DNA of 25,427 nucleotides from a virus. The notes under the pieces were generated by a model. The model saw nothing but the letters and a program-made list of their open reading frames with translations, had not been told where the DNA came from and did no database searches. The first letter of the stretch is position 1; the number at the start of each line of letters is the position of its first letter. This document shows, piece by piece, positions 7,853 to 16,820 of the stretch. Where the stretch lies: the IMG/VR virus record IMGVR_UViG_3300021197_001078, positions 1 to 25,427 of that record; one strand, written 5' to 3'. The translations under genes were made by a program, and so were the position numbers.

Positions 7853-8728
7853 ATGGGACTACTTAGCGGAACAGATCAAAATTATTACGAAGGTAGCGAT
7901 TTAGGCAACTATCAGTTTATATCTTTAGATGAAATTATTAGTCAATTTATTATTGCTTACGTCGGCGAAGATAACCTTATATCTAAAGCAAAAAGAACTG
8001 ATGTAGCGTTTCACGCTCAAAGAGCTTTAGCAGAATTATCTTTTGATACTTTAAAATCAATAAAATCTCAGGAGATAGTCATGCCAGCCACGTTAGTAAT
8101 GCCACTGCCTAGAGACTACGTCAACTACGTGAAGCTTACTTGGTCAGACAACGCTGGTGTCGAACATGTAATATATCCAATGTCTAAAACTAGTAACCCT
8201 AGCTCTATTAAGCAAAACGCCGCGGGAGAATATCAGTTTAATACTAACGCGTTAGAATACAACAGCACATCTAAAACGTCTGACAACTACAAGACTGAAA
8301 ATCCAGCTGAAAACAGTAACTTTGACTACGACTACGATGATAACATCTACAATCTAAACGAAGGTAAACGATATGGGTTAGACCCTGCATTTGCTCAAAC
8401 TAACGGTTCTTTTTATATCGATGAGTTGAAAGGAAATATACACTTTAGCTCTAACATCGCCGGCGCAACTGTAATACTTAAATATATAAGCGACAGTCTT
8501 GGCACTGACAGTGAGATGCAGGTTCATAAGCTTGCGGAAGAAGCTATGTATAAACAAATAGCTTACGCCATACTTTCTACTAGAGCTAACGTGCAAGAAT
8601 ACATTGTTCAAAGGTTTAAGAAAGATGCTAGAGCTGCCAAGCGCCAAGCTAAACTAAGGCTTTCTAATATTAAGTTAGAGGAAATCACACAAATACTACG
8701 AGGTAAATCCAAACAAATTAAACACTAA
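7853..8728 (+). CDS. Probable tail tube / neck protein (P22 gp4 or T7 gp11-like position)
   Basis: A 291-residue protein probably forming part of the short neck. Residues about 25-75 are helical (LDEIISQFIIAYVGEDNLI, then FHAQRALAELSFDTL). They are followed by a typical segment of adaptor proteins, VMPLPRDYVNYVKLTW, in which a Pro-Leu-Pro/Arg-Asp-Tyr turn leads into a strand. Residues about 115-165 are Asn/Asp/Tyr-rich and probably a flexible loop. The C-terminal third carries a strand (ATVILKYISD) and a helical tail rich in Arg/Lys (FKKDARAAKRQAKLRLSNIK) that could contact the portal or DNA. This order (helix bundle, PLP turn, strands, basic helix) is what I associate with P22 gp4-type and T7 gp11-type adaptors. 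It lies 3 bases after the preceding ring-type gene and 5 bases before the tail hub gene. Confidence 0.62.
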   Translation: MGLLSGTDQNYYEGSDLGNYQFISLDEIISQFIIAYVGEDNLISKAKRTDVAFHAQRALAELSFDTLKSIKSQEIVMPATLVMPLPRDYVNYVKLTWSDNAGVEHVIYPMSKTSNPSSIKQNAAGEYQFNTNALEYNSTSKTSDNYKTENPAENSNFDYDYDDNIYNLNEGKRYGLDPAFAQTNGSFYIDELKGNIHFSSNIAGATVILKYISDSLGTDSEMQVHKLAEEAMYKQIAYAILSTRANVQEYIVQRFKKDARAAKRQAKLRLSNIKLEEITQILRGKSKQIKH

Positions 8729-8733
8729 TATAC

Positions 8734-11700
8734 ATGCCGGAGTTAAAAAGAAATTTTCTAAAAGGTAAAATGAACAAAGACCTTGACGAAAGGCTAGTTC
8801 CAGACGGTGAGTATAGAGATGCTTTAAACATAGAGATTTCTACATCTGAAGACTCAGACGTTGGTTCTGTTCAAAACGTAAAAGGTAATAAATATATTGA
8901 AAGTACAAGCTACACGCTTTCTAACTCTGCTGAGTCAGTTGGCCATTACGTAGATGAAAAAAACTCTCACGCTTATAACTTTGTTAGACTAGCTTCAAAC
9001 GTAACTGCTAATACAAGCTTCGCAAACTACTCTAGCACACCAAGATACTTGGGCACTAAGTCAGACGCTATTATTAGAATAGAAGACGATAAATCTTCAA
9101 ACGAAGTTAAGAGTGAAGTTATATTTTGCGATGTGTATGAAGCGAGAGTAACTCCTAGTCCTTTTACAGCTAACGTTATCGATGGTCTTGATGTAAATAT
9201 ACCCTTGTATATAAGGCCGGGCATGAGGGTTCAGGCAATAGATCTTGATGGCAATGATCTGTGGGGAGAGTCAAACGACGTAAGAGTAGTTAGCGCGCCT
9301 TGGCCTAGTCTAATTGGAGCTAGCACAGGAACTGTTAATATAACATCGGTATTAAACGTAGCTAATATATATACTCAGTCTATGATTAACGACGGGGTTG
9401 TAATTAGGTTTACGGATGAAAAAATATTAAACTTCAAGGGCGGAACGTTAGAGTTAGAACAAAATAATAAAAATGCGTTGGGTGTTGACGTAAATGCTTT
9501 AGCTGTATACACCCCTGAAAGCAACATTATAACTGGGATAAACATAATAGATGGCTTACTGTGTTTTACAAACAACATTGATGAGCCTAAAAAAATTAAC
9601 ATAGCTCAATGTAGAAAAGGTAGTGGTTACTCAAAAAGCACGGCTTTAAAACACCACACAAGACTTATAATAGACAAGGAGGGTGTTAGCGTTAATAAAG
9701 GGCATATAAAAAAATCTCATGTTACACTTATAAAACCATCGCCTACTAGAGCACCTAGAGTAAAAGGTTTTACTTCAGAGAGAAGTGGTATAACAACATC
9801 TTATTTATACGACACTGCTGGCACTGAGTTTGACTTATCTCCAAACGGAGTGTTATATAACGCTTCAGATGTAAGCCCTGACACTATTCAATTAACAACA
9901 GGCAACTCTAACCCTGATTGGTTTGTTGGAGATATTATACGCATGAAAGGCGCGACTTCATCTATAGAAGTTGATTTAGTTTTAGACGAAAAAATCAACG
10001 ACTACACTTTTGTTTTTGAAATAAGAAATATACCTAGCTCTTACACAGCGAGTACTGCGCCTGAAGTATGGATTGGCAAGCTTTTTGAAAAAGAAAATAT
10101 ATACGAAGATAAGTTTATATCTTTTGCATATAGATACAAGTACAACGACAACGAATACTCTGTAATATCGCCGTACTCTAAGCCTTTGTTTATTCCTGGT
10201 AAATATGACTACGATCCAATATCTGGTTTTAATACAGGTATGTCTAACAACCTAAAAAAAGTAGAAGTATACGATTATATTCCATACAGCATTCCAAAAG
10301 ATGTAGTTGAAGTTGAGCTACTGTATAGAGAAACTCAATCACCTAACGTATATCTCATCAAAAAAGTTAGTATATCCGATGAAGAGTGGAACGCAGTAAT
10401 CACTAAAAGTAAACACAAAGGTAGAACTGTAATTAACTCGCAGCTATTCGGTAGCACAATACCAACAAATCAAGTTGACAGACTGCAAGACAATATTCCA
10501 ACAAAGGCTGCTGCTCAAGAAATCACGGCATCAAGACTTATGTTTGGTAATTATACGGAAAACTATAATTTAGTTGACGACGCGGGTCTTCCGGTCAAAG
10601 CTAGACTGTCGATGCAGTTAAGCTCTAAGAATATTAACTCTGAGCTAAATATAAACTCTACAAACAATTTTGAAGCGTCTCAGCTAACTACACTCGCTAA
10701 CAGCTACAACGTAGCGTTGCCGTGCGATGAGGAAGCTATCGATGGAGATCCTGGAGATAATTACAATCTTACTAACTATTATTTTGAAGCGCCAGTCGCT
10801 GGAGACTACACTTTTGAGGCTAGCTGCAAATGGAAAGCTCAAAACGGAATTTTAGCTCTAGATGCTCTTAATGACAACCGTTATATGTGGCTTTTTCCTT
10901 GGGCTTATTTAGAGCTGAGAGACTACGACACGCAGGAGGTTTTAGCTACAGGAGCCCAGTATAACAACGGGGACCCTGGCGCGCACACTAGTTTTTTGCA
11001 ATTTACAAATCAAACTATTAGTGGATCTACAAACCCAAGGGCAACTTTTAATGGTAGTACCTGGTGGGGTAATACTTTTTCTTCTAACCCGCCGGGCTGG
11101 ATTACATCCGACTACAACCCAACACTAACACTAGACTCTACGGTAAACTTAACCGCTAACAGAAAAGTATACATAAGAGTTGTAGCTCAAGACCCTACGG
11201 ACAATACTAACCTGCCACAAGGAACAATACCTGACGGAACTGCAGAGTTTGCTTATGACTACAATAGTGGAACAGAACCATTAGATACTTTCTCTTGGGT
11301 TAATACAACCCACACTTCTGAAATAACTAATGGTCTATTTAAGTGTACGAGTTCACCTGAAAGCAACGGTACTTTTAATGTTACGTCTGGGGTCGAATCA
11401 ATAAAAACAGAAAGAAAATATCAACTAGGCGTTGTCTATAGAGATTCTTATAATAGACAATCAACAGTGTTAATAAGTGATAACGCTGCTTTAGATATTA
11501 GAAAGTCTTACTCTGAAAACACTAACGCAATAAAGGCTAAAATATTTAACAAAGCGCCTTATTGGGCTGACTACTACAAGTTTTTTATTAAAGAAAATGC
11601 TAATCCTTTTTACAATCTAGTAATGTCCGCTGCCTACGAGAACAACGACGCTAGCTCTCTAGCTTCGCACTTGTGGTTATCGTTTAACTCAGATGATATT

Positions 11701-14700
11701 GATAAAGTTCAAGAGGGAGATTTTATTGCAGCTAAAAAAATGCATAACCAAAACACAGCGTCTAACACGGTAGCTCAAAAATGGAAGGTATTAGATATTA
11801 GTAGAACAAACCCTGTTACAGCGGACGGAGAGACGCCTTTAATCGCGGATGCTTCAGCTGTCGCTGGTAAGTTTTTTGTTAAAATAGCAAAAGACATTTA
11901 TAGCGATGCTTTTTTAGGAACAACATTTCCAATAGATCCTAGCCCTTACGGTGCTGTATTTGAAGTTCAACCTCAAAAAACTATAGATTTAGATATATAC
12001 TACGAGGTTGGCAACGCTTACCCTATTAAGCTAGATAAAAATAATCTATCAGAATTCGTAGATATAGATGCTAAAGTAAAATTGTTGGATATTTTTGATC
12101 CAGCGTGGTTGGAAGGTGGTGCTCAAACGTATAGGCAAGATAGTGTAGACGCGCTTAAGTCTATTATAGACGATCAAGATATAAAGGTAACCGGCTTAAT
12201 TGGAGCTAGATCTTTTAGTCATTATGGCGTTAATAGTGGTAGTTATTTTAGCTCAGCTGTTATATCGCTAGATAAAGATATTAACTTAAATCTTCCGCCT
12301 GAAGGAAGTATACTGATTGGCTTTGAAAATAAAGATGGAAGTGTAGTTTCTTTAAGCTTAGCTAAAAGCGTTTCTAGCAATCAGATTTATTGCAAACCTT
12401 TAACGCATAGCTACGGTAATATTAACGCTGCTTTACCTATAACCTTACCTTGGTTCAACTGTATTTCTTTTGGTAACGGTGTAGAGTCAGATGTAATAAA
12501 CGACGACTTTAACGCTAATCCAATATTTCCGTACACAGCCAACGGTAAGCAAAGTGGGTTTAATGTAAACGTCGTGTTTGACAGTTATAAAGAAGAAACA
12601 AAACAAAGCGATATTATATTCTCTCAAATATATAATGAAAAATCCGGGGTCAATAGATTTAATGAGTTTTTAATAGGCGAAAATATAGTCAAAACATTAC
12701 CTGATGAAAACGGTGGTATTCAGAGATTATTTACAAGGGACACAGACTTATTAGCGTTTTGCGAAAAGAAAGTGTTAAAAGTACTAGCGGATAAAGACGC
12801 TTTATTTAATGCTGATGGAAATCTTCAAACATTGTCAACAGATAAAGTTTTAGGTCAAGCTATACCTTTTGCTGGAGACTACGGTATTAGCAATAATCCT
12901 GAATCGTTAGCGTTTGATCAGTATAGAATTTACTTTGTAGACTTAGTAAAAAGAGCTGTATTGAGGTTATCTTTAGATGGTCTTACTGTGATCTCAGAGT
13001 ATGGTATGTCTGACTGGTTTGGCGATAATTTAAAACAAGCTCAAGCTGTTATTGGTAGTCTTGACGAAGATAAAGGTGATTACAACTTAACTGTGCACCA
13101 GGTTACAAACCCAGACTACAAGAAAAACGTATATACAGTTACGTTTAGCGAAGATGTAAAAGGCTGGGATAGTTTTAAGTCGTTTATACAAGAGCAAGGG
13201 TTTAGTTTAAACAATAACTACTACACTATTAACAAGGGTAAAGTGTATAGGCATCACGACGACACTGTTAGTAGAAATAACTTTTATGGAAATCAATATA
13301 ACTCTTCAGTTACCCCGATAATAAACGATGTTGTTAGTTCAGTGAAAAGCTTTTCCACCATAAACTACGAGGGGACACAGTCAAAGGTAGATCAAAATAC
13401 TCAAGATAGTAGCTACCATAACTTGACCGCTAAAAACGGATGGTATGTTGAATCTATAGTTACGGACCAGCAAGAAGGTACAGTGTCAGAGTTTATAGAA
13501 AAAGAAGGGAAGTGGTTTAACAATATACTAGGAAAGCAAACTCAATACACGAACTCTCAAGAAGGGTCTACAGCGTCGAACAACTTAGACTTTCAAGACT
13601 TTTCTGTTCAAGGTCTAGGTGTCCCTACGTCGGTGTCTGGAACAACCGCTGGATTTGGGCATAAGCTTTCTGTAACAATGACTGCGTCAGGTACTGGCTG
13701 GGAGTCTGATGGTTATACTGAGTATAATATAACAGGTAAAGCTAACGGTAACACTAGCACCTTTACAATAACACCTTTGCCGGGATATTCAATAGCTGCT
13801 AGCAACTTTACGGCAATAGGAGCCGACGCTAGCGTAAACTCCATCACTTATAGCGACGCTGGAGTCGCTAACACACCTAGCAACACTATAACTGTTACTA
13901 TAGACTGGAAAGCTATAGTGCTGTCCTCAGACTTAAATATTAACATCTCGGACAGTGGTACTTATATTGAAAATACTTTTGCTTACGAAACTAAGCTATC
14001 CGTATATAGAGATATCGCGAAAGAAGATGTCGCTATAAGCTCAATCGTTCCATCTATAGATGACTCTGCTTCTACAGAAGTTAATAGCGGGGCTTCAATA
14101 GTTTTATTCAATGCAAACTCAGATGGAGTAGAAAGTTACAAAATAACTGGTGGCGCTACTAAGTTAGTACCGTTAAACTTGTATAAAGTTACACTAACTG
14201 CTAAACCTGGCTTGTATTACTTTAACAATGGCCCTGGCGTCCAGTTCTCGAGCAATGCTGAAGAGGCCAACTGCTTTGAAGTAATAAGTGAAACTGTTGA
14301 AAGAAACTTAAACGACTTAATTGTAAGTAAAACAGTAATAATACAATACACTCCTACTGAAGATGTATTGTTTACAGATGAAATAAACATTGGCTTTGGT
14401 GGAGGTATTCCAATTTCAAGCTACGCCGTTTTCAATAGTAATCAAATAGTTGCTGCTCATGATACTAACAGTATTATTCTACCGTTTACAACTAACGTTG
14501 GGTACTTAAGTTTTTCAGCAACATCTACAGATAACACTAACGCAGCTATAAGCGCTGTAACAAGCTCAACTGTTGAGGTTACGCTTACAACTAACTCTGG
14601 ATCTACTGGTAGTCCAAGAACATTTACAATAGGTTTGTTCAGTTCGTTTAATAATACGGCCACGCCAAACGACACTATAACCATAATACAAACAGAGTCT

Positions 14701-15768
14701 TCTCAGAACTACGTAGATATAAAAACTCTAGATGACGCAGACGCACTTACTGTGACGGCTAACGTTGACCTTGACCCATTATCTTTGGTTGCTGGCACTT
14801 TTTTAATTAAAAAAAGCTTGTATCTATACACTAACGGAACGGCACCTGTCGCAGACACTTCTTTTAACAGTAATCAATCTTGGGCTAACACGTTTATTGT
14901 ATATGAAACTGATGACCCTACAGTTTACATTGGTAGAGTTGCTTTAGATATAAACACAACTGGATCAAGCAGAACAGCCACGATAACTTTAATACATTCT
15001 GACACATCGACCACAGACACCTTTGTTATAACTCAAGAAGCTTACGACGCCGCTACAGAGACAGCTTTATTTGACGATGCTGACAACTTTATAAGCGTAG
15101 ATCAAGCTGGCGGTTCTGGAACTATCGATATTACTACCGCTAATGTAGGTGCTTACGATCCTTACGTTGAGCTTTTTGATCCAAACGGTGATTTATCTAA
15201 CTATATTACGATAGGTGATGTTACTAAAATAGGTACTAACGACTACAGTATTTACTATTCTGTTATACCAAACGAAGAAACAACTAGCAAAGTATTTACA
15301 TTGAAAATGTATCACCCTTCAAACAGAACGCCGAGTGCAACGGCTAACGATACACTCACTATTAGTCAAAACGCTTTACCGTACGCTAACTTTGAGCCAG
15401 CTCAAGGTGTACAAAGTCAAATAGAGTTAAGTAGTGCTGGCGAGACAAACTACGAGCTAAATGTTAATCACAATGATTACACGCCTGGTTCACCGAGCTT
15501 CCCTAACACCAGATTCTTAGTGGATGATAATAACGACGGTACGTATGATGTAGATATTACAACTTCTCCAGGTATATCTTGGATTCCTTTCGCGAATGTT
15601 AACTGGACTAACTCAGCTAACAATGTTGATGGTAACGGTATACTTAAGTTCAACGCAAGTGCTAACGCAACTGGTAGCTCTAGAAGTATAAACTTAGGTG
15701 TATTCCACTCGAACAACTCTAGCTCTACTCCAAACGATACAATAATAATTAATCAAGTTTCAAGCTAA
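8734..15768 (+). CDS. Giant tail hub / 'muzzle' protein, P22 gp10-like with BACON-like C-terminal repeats
   Basis: A 2344-residue tail protein, probably the distal hub that plugs the tube and meets the cell surface. The N-terminus (FLKGKMNKDLDERLVPDGEYR) is the hallmark opening of gp10-like tail stabilisation proteins. Later family-like segments are LGVVYRDSYNRQSTVL (residues about 905-920), RFNEFLIGENI (about 1306), a propeller-like stretch to about 1430, and VKGWDSFKSFIQEQGFSLNN followed by SVKSFSTINYEGTQ (about 1470-1555). A beta-sandwich-like block at about 660-850 seems inserted between gp10-like segments. Residues about 1620-1890 look like Ig-type domains. Residues about 1897-2344 hold four BACON-like repeats. 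Far longer than P22 gp10, it resembles the muzzle of crassviruses in place and design. The start is ATG 5 bases after the neck gene. The stop overlaps the next start (TAATG). Confidence 0.78.
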   Translation: MPELKRNFLKGKMNKDLDERLVPDGEYRDALNIEISTSEDSDVGSVQNVKGNKYIESTSYTLSNSAESVGHYVDEKNSHAYNFVRLASNVTANTSFANYSSTPRYLGTKSDAIIRIEDDKSSNEVKSEVIFCDVYEARVTPSPFTANVIDGLDVNIPLYIRPGMRVQAIDLDGNDLWGESNDVRVVSAPWPSLIGASTGTVNITSVLNVANIYTQSMINDGVVIRFTDEKILNFKGGTLELEQNNKNALGVDVNALAVYTPESNIITGINIIDGLLCFTNNIDEPKKINIAQCRKGSGYSKSTALKHHTRLIIDKEGVSVNKGHIKKSHVTLIKPSPTRAPRVKGFTSERSGITTSYLYDTAGTEFDLSPNGVLYNASDVSPDTIQLTTGNSNPDWFVGDIIRMKGATSSIEVDLVLDEKINDYTFVFEIRNIPSSYTASTAPEVWIGKLFEKENIYEDKFISFAYRYKYNDNEYSVISPYSKPLFIPGKYDYDPISGFNTGMSNNLKKVEVYDYIPYSIPKDVVEVELLYRETQSPNVYLIKKVSISDEEWNAVITKSKHKGRTVINSQLFGSTIPTNQVDRLQDNIPTKAAAQEITASRLMFGNYTENYNLVDDAGLPVKARLSMQLSSKNINSELNINSTNNFEASQLTTLANSYNVALPCDEEAIDGDPGDNYNLTNYYFEAPVAGDYTFEASCKWKAQNGILALDALNDNRYMWLFPWAYLELRDYDTQEVLATGAQYNNGDPGAHTSFLQFTNQTISGSTNPRATFNGSTWWGNTFSSNPPGWITSDYNPTLTLDSTVNLTANRKVYIRVVAQDPTDNTNLPQGTIPDGTAEFAYDYNSGTEPLDTFSWVNTTHTSEITNGLFKCTSSPESNGTFNVTSGVESIKTERKYQLGVVYRDSYNRQSTVLISDNAALDIRKSYSENTNAIKAKIFNKAPYWADYYKFFIKENANPFYNLVMSAAYENNDASSLASHLWLSFNSDDIDKVQEGDFIAAKKMHNQNTASNTVAQKWKVLDISRTNPVTADGETPLIADASAVAGKFFVKIAKDIYSDAFLGTTFPIDPSPYGAVFEVQPQKTIDLDIYYEVGNAYPIKLDKNNLSEFVDIDAKVKLLDIFDPAWLEGGAQTYRQDSVDALKSIIDDQDIKVTGLIGARSFSHYGVNSGSYFSSAVISLDKDINLNLPPEGSILIGFENKDGSVVSLSLAKSVSSNQIYCKPLTHSYGNINAALPITLPWFNCISFGNGVESDVINDDFNANPIFPYTANGKQSGFNVNVVFDSYKEETKQSDIIFSQIYNEKSGVNRFNEFLIGENIVKTLPDENGGIQRLFTRDTDLLAFCEKKVLKVLADKDALFNADGNLQTLSTDKVLGQAIPFAGDYGISNNPESLAFDQYRIYFVDLVKRAVLRLSLDGLTVISEYGMSDWFGDNLKQAQAVIGSLDEDKGDYNLTVHQVTNPDYKKNVYTVTFSEDVKGWDSFKSFIQEQGFSLNNNYYTINKGKVYRHHDDTVSRNNFYGNQYNSSVTPIINDVVSSVKSFSTINYEGTQSKVDQNTQDSSYHNLTAKNGWYVESIVTDQQEGTVSEFIEKEGKWFNNILGKQTQYTNSQEGSTASNNLDFQDFSVQGLGVPTSVSGTTAGFGHKLSVTMTASGTGWESDGYTEYNITGKANGNTSTFTITPLPGYSIAASNFTAIGADASVNSITYSDAGVANTPSNTITVTIDWKAIVLSSDLNINISDSGTYIENTFAYETKLSVYRDIAKEDVAISSIVPSIDDSASTEVNSGASIVLFNANSDGVESYKITGGATKLVPLNLYKVTLTAKPGLYYFNNGPGVQFSSNAEEANCFEVISETVERNLNDLIVSKTVIIQYTPTEDVLFTDEINIGFGGGIPISSYAVFNSNQIVAAHDTNSIILPFTTNVGYLSFSATSTDNTNAAISAVTSSTVEVTLTTNSGSTGSPRTFTIGLFSSFNNTATPNDTITIIQTESSQNYVDIKTLDDADALTVTANVDLDPLSLVAGTFLIKKSLYLYTNGTAPVADTSFNSNQSWANTFIVYETDDPTVYIGRVALDINTTGSSRTATITLIHSDTSTTDTFVITQEAYDAATETALFDDADNFISVDQAGGSGTIDITTANVGAYDPYVELFDPNGDLSNYITIGDVTKIGTNDYSIYYSVIPNEETTSKVFTLKMYHPSNRTPSATANDTLTISQNALPYANFEPAQGVQSQIELSSAGETNYELNVNHNDYTPGSPSFPNTRFLVDDNNDGTYDVDITTSPGISWIPFANVNWTNSANNVDGNGILKFNASANATGSSRSINLGVFHSNNSSSTPNDTIIINQVSS
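14423..15765 (+). repeat. Four tandem BACON-like beta-sandwich repeats (protein level)
   Basis: The end of the tail hub gene encodes four diverged units of about 100-130 residues. Each closes with a pattern like 'SR-T-T/N-hydrophobic-hydrophobic ... ND(T)-hydrophobic-T-I-x-Q'. The closing strands are NDTITIIQTE (about 14700), TDTFVITQEA (about 15042), NDTLTISQNA (about 15375) and NDTIIINQVS (at the C-terminus). Units one and four share TPNDTI and are the closest pair. BACON domains are known from Bacteroidota surface proteins and from a crAssphage tail protein, where glycan or mucin binding is proposed. Similarity is by eye and at the protein level only; the DNA is not visibly repeated. Confidence 0.68.
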
Positions 15769-16115
15769 TGGCAGATATTACTTTAACGTTCGGTCAAACT
15801 ATAAATTCATCGCTGTCTGTTGGCGACTCAGTGTACTATGTTAGCTTAGCGTCTTCAGGCGGTTTTAATGTTTCATCTGGAGACGTAGTCAAGCTTGGGT
15901 CTGTATCATCAAGCACAAGCACTACAATCGTTGTAGACACGCCAAACGACGTGACTGTACCCACGACAAGTGATTTTATATTCTTTAGCAAAGACAACAT
16001 AGCTAACTTAAGTTCTTTGATTGGGTATTACGCTGAAGTAAAATTCACAAACAACTCTACTGACTCCGCTGAATTGTTTAGCGTGGGCGTTGACGCTATT
16101 GAAAGCAGTAAATAA
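15768..16115 (+). CDS. Small beta-rich virion protein, function unknown
   Basis: A 115-residue protein, almost all beta strand by composition, rich in Ser, Thr, Val and Gly with no Cys and no membrane segment. It opens with ITLTFGQTINSSLSVGDSVY and ends with a strand plus LIGYYAEVKFTNNSTDSAEL and FSVGVDAIESSK. The latter block looks conserved in proteins found after the tail hub gene of similar phages. Its ATG overlaps the stop of the tail hub gene by one base (TAATG), so translation is probably coupled and made in proportion to the hub. A role as an accessory tail or decoration protein is a reasonable inference, but no family was recognised. Confidence 0.68.
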   Translation: MADITLTFGQTINSSLSVGDSVYYVSLASSGGFNVSSGDVVKLGSVSSSTSTTIVVDTPNDVTVPTTSDFIFFSKDNIANLSSLIGYYAEVKFTNNSTDSAELFSVGVDAIESSK

Positions 16116-16151
16116 GCACCTTAGAGTGTAATTATAAAATAACAATACAAT

Positions 16152-16814
16152 ATGAAGAAGACTCCAAAAAAATATGTAGGCTCATCTCCAATGAAGCTTC
16201 CTGTGTGGGCTCCAGCTGCAATATCCGCTGGCGTAGGACTACTTGGCGCTATAAGTGGACGTAAGCAAGAAAAGCGAGCTAGACGTAGAGCTTTAGAGGC
16301 TGAGAAAGCTGCGGCTCCTTACTTAGAAGCTTATAAAGCAGAAGAGTATGTTAATCCTTACGCTGGTATGGAAAATGTTTACGAAGACATGCGTGTTGAT
16401 ACTCAAGCTGCAGAGTTTGAAAAGCAACAGCTAGCACAACAGCAAGCTGATGTACTTCAAGGTTTAAGAGGCGCGGCAGGTGGTGCTGGTGTAGCTGCTC
16501 TAGCTCAATCAATGGCTAGACAAGGTGCTATTCAAGCTCAAAGAACTTCAGCTGATATTTCTAGGCAAGAGCAAGATATACAGCGCCAACAATTACAAGA
16601 GCAGTCTAGAATACAGGGTCTTGAAATGCAAGGTGAAGAAATGGTTCGTCAACAAGAAAGACAAAGATTAACAGACTTATACGCTATAGAAGCTGGTAAA
16701 GCAGGCGTTGCTTTTGGAGAGGCAGCTAGCGCCAGACAACAAATGATTGGTGGATTAGGTCAAATAGCTTCGGCTGGAATTTCAGCGACTGACGCTGGTT
16801 TATTTAAAAACTAA
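16152..16814 (+). CDS. Probable internal virion (ejection) protein, T7 gp14-like position
   Basis: A 220-residue protein and the first of three likely ejection proteins. A short basic N-terminus (MKKTPKKYVGSSPMK) precedes a hydrophobic segment at about 18-35 (VWAPAAISAGVGLLGAISG), followed by a very basic patch (RKQEKRARRRALEAEKAA). The rest is a long helix region extremely rich in Gln, Ala, Arg and Glu (about 85-185). A Gly/Ala-rich stretch at about 106-122 is suited to membrane insertion. Such small Ala/Gln-rich helical proteins with one hydrophobic segment, next to a giant virion protein, correspond in place and character to T7 gp14, which lines the outer-membrane channel during DNA entry. 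Sequence homology to T7 is not claimed. It follows a 36-base A/T-rich gap; no promoter motif was recognised there. Confidence 0.62.
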   Translation: MKKTPKKYVGSSPMKLPVWAPAAISAGVGLLGAISGRKQEKRARRRALEAEKAAAPYLEAYKAEEYVNPYAGMENVYEDMRVDTQAAEFEKQQLAQQQADVLQGLRGAAGGAGVAALAQSMARQGAIQAQRTSADISRQEQDIQRQQLQEQSRIQGLEMQGEEMVRQQERQRLTDLYAIEAGKAGVAFGEAASARQQMIGGLGQIASAGISATDAGLFKN

Positions 16815-16820
16815 TAGGTA

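Noticed and set aside
8734-15768. The giant hub gene as a fusion of two separate genes by assembly error
   Set aside because: The frame is continuous, base use is even, and gp10-like segments occur both before and after the inserted block, so one long tail protein is the simpler reading.
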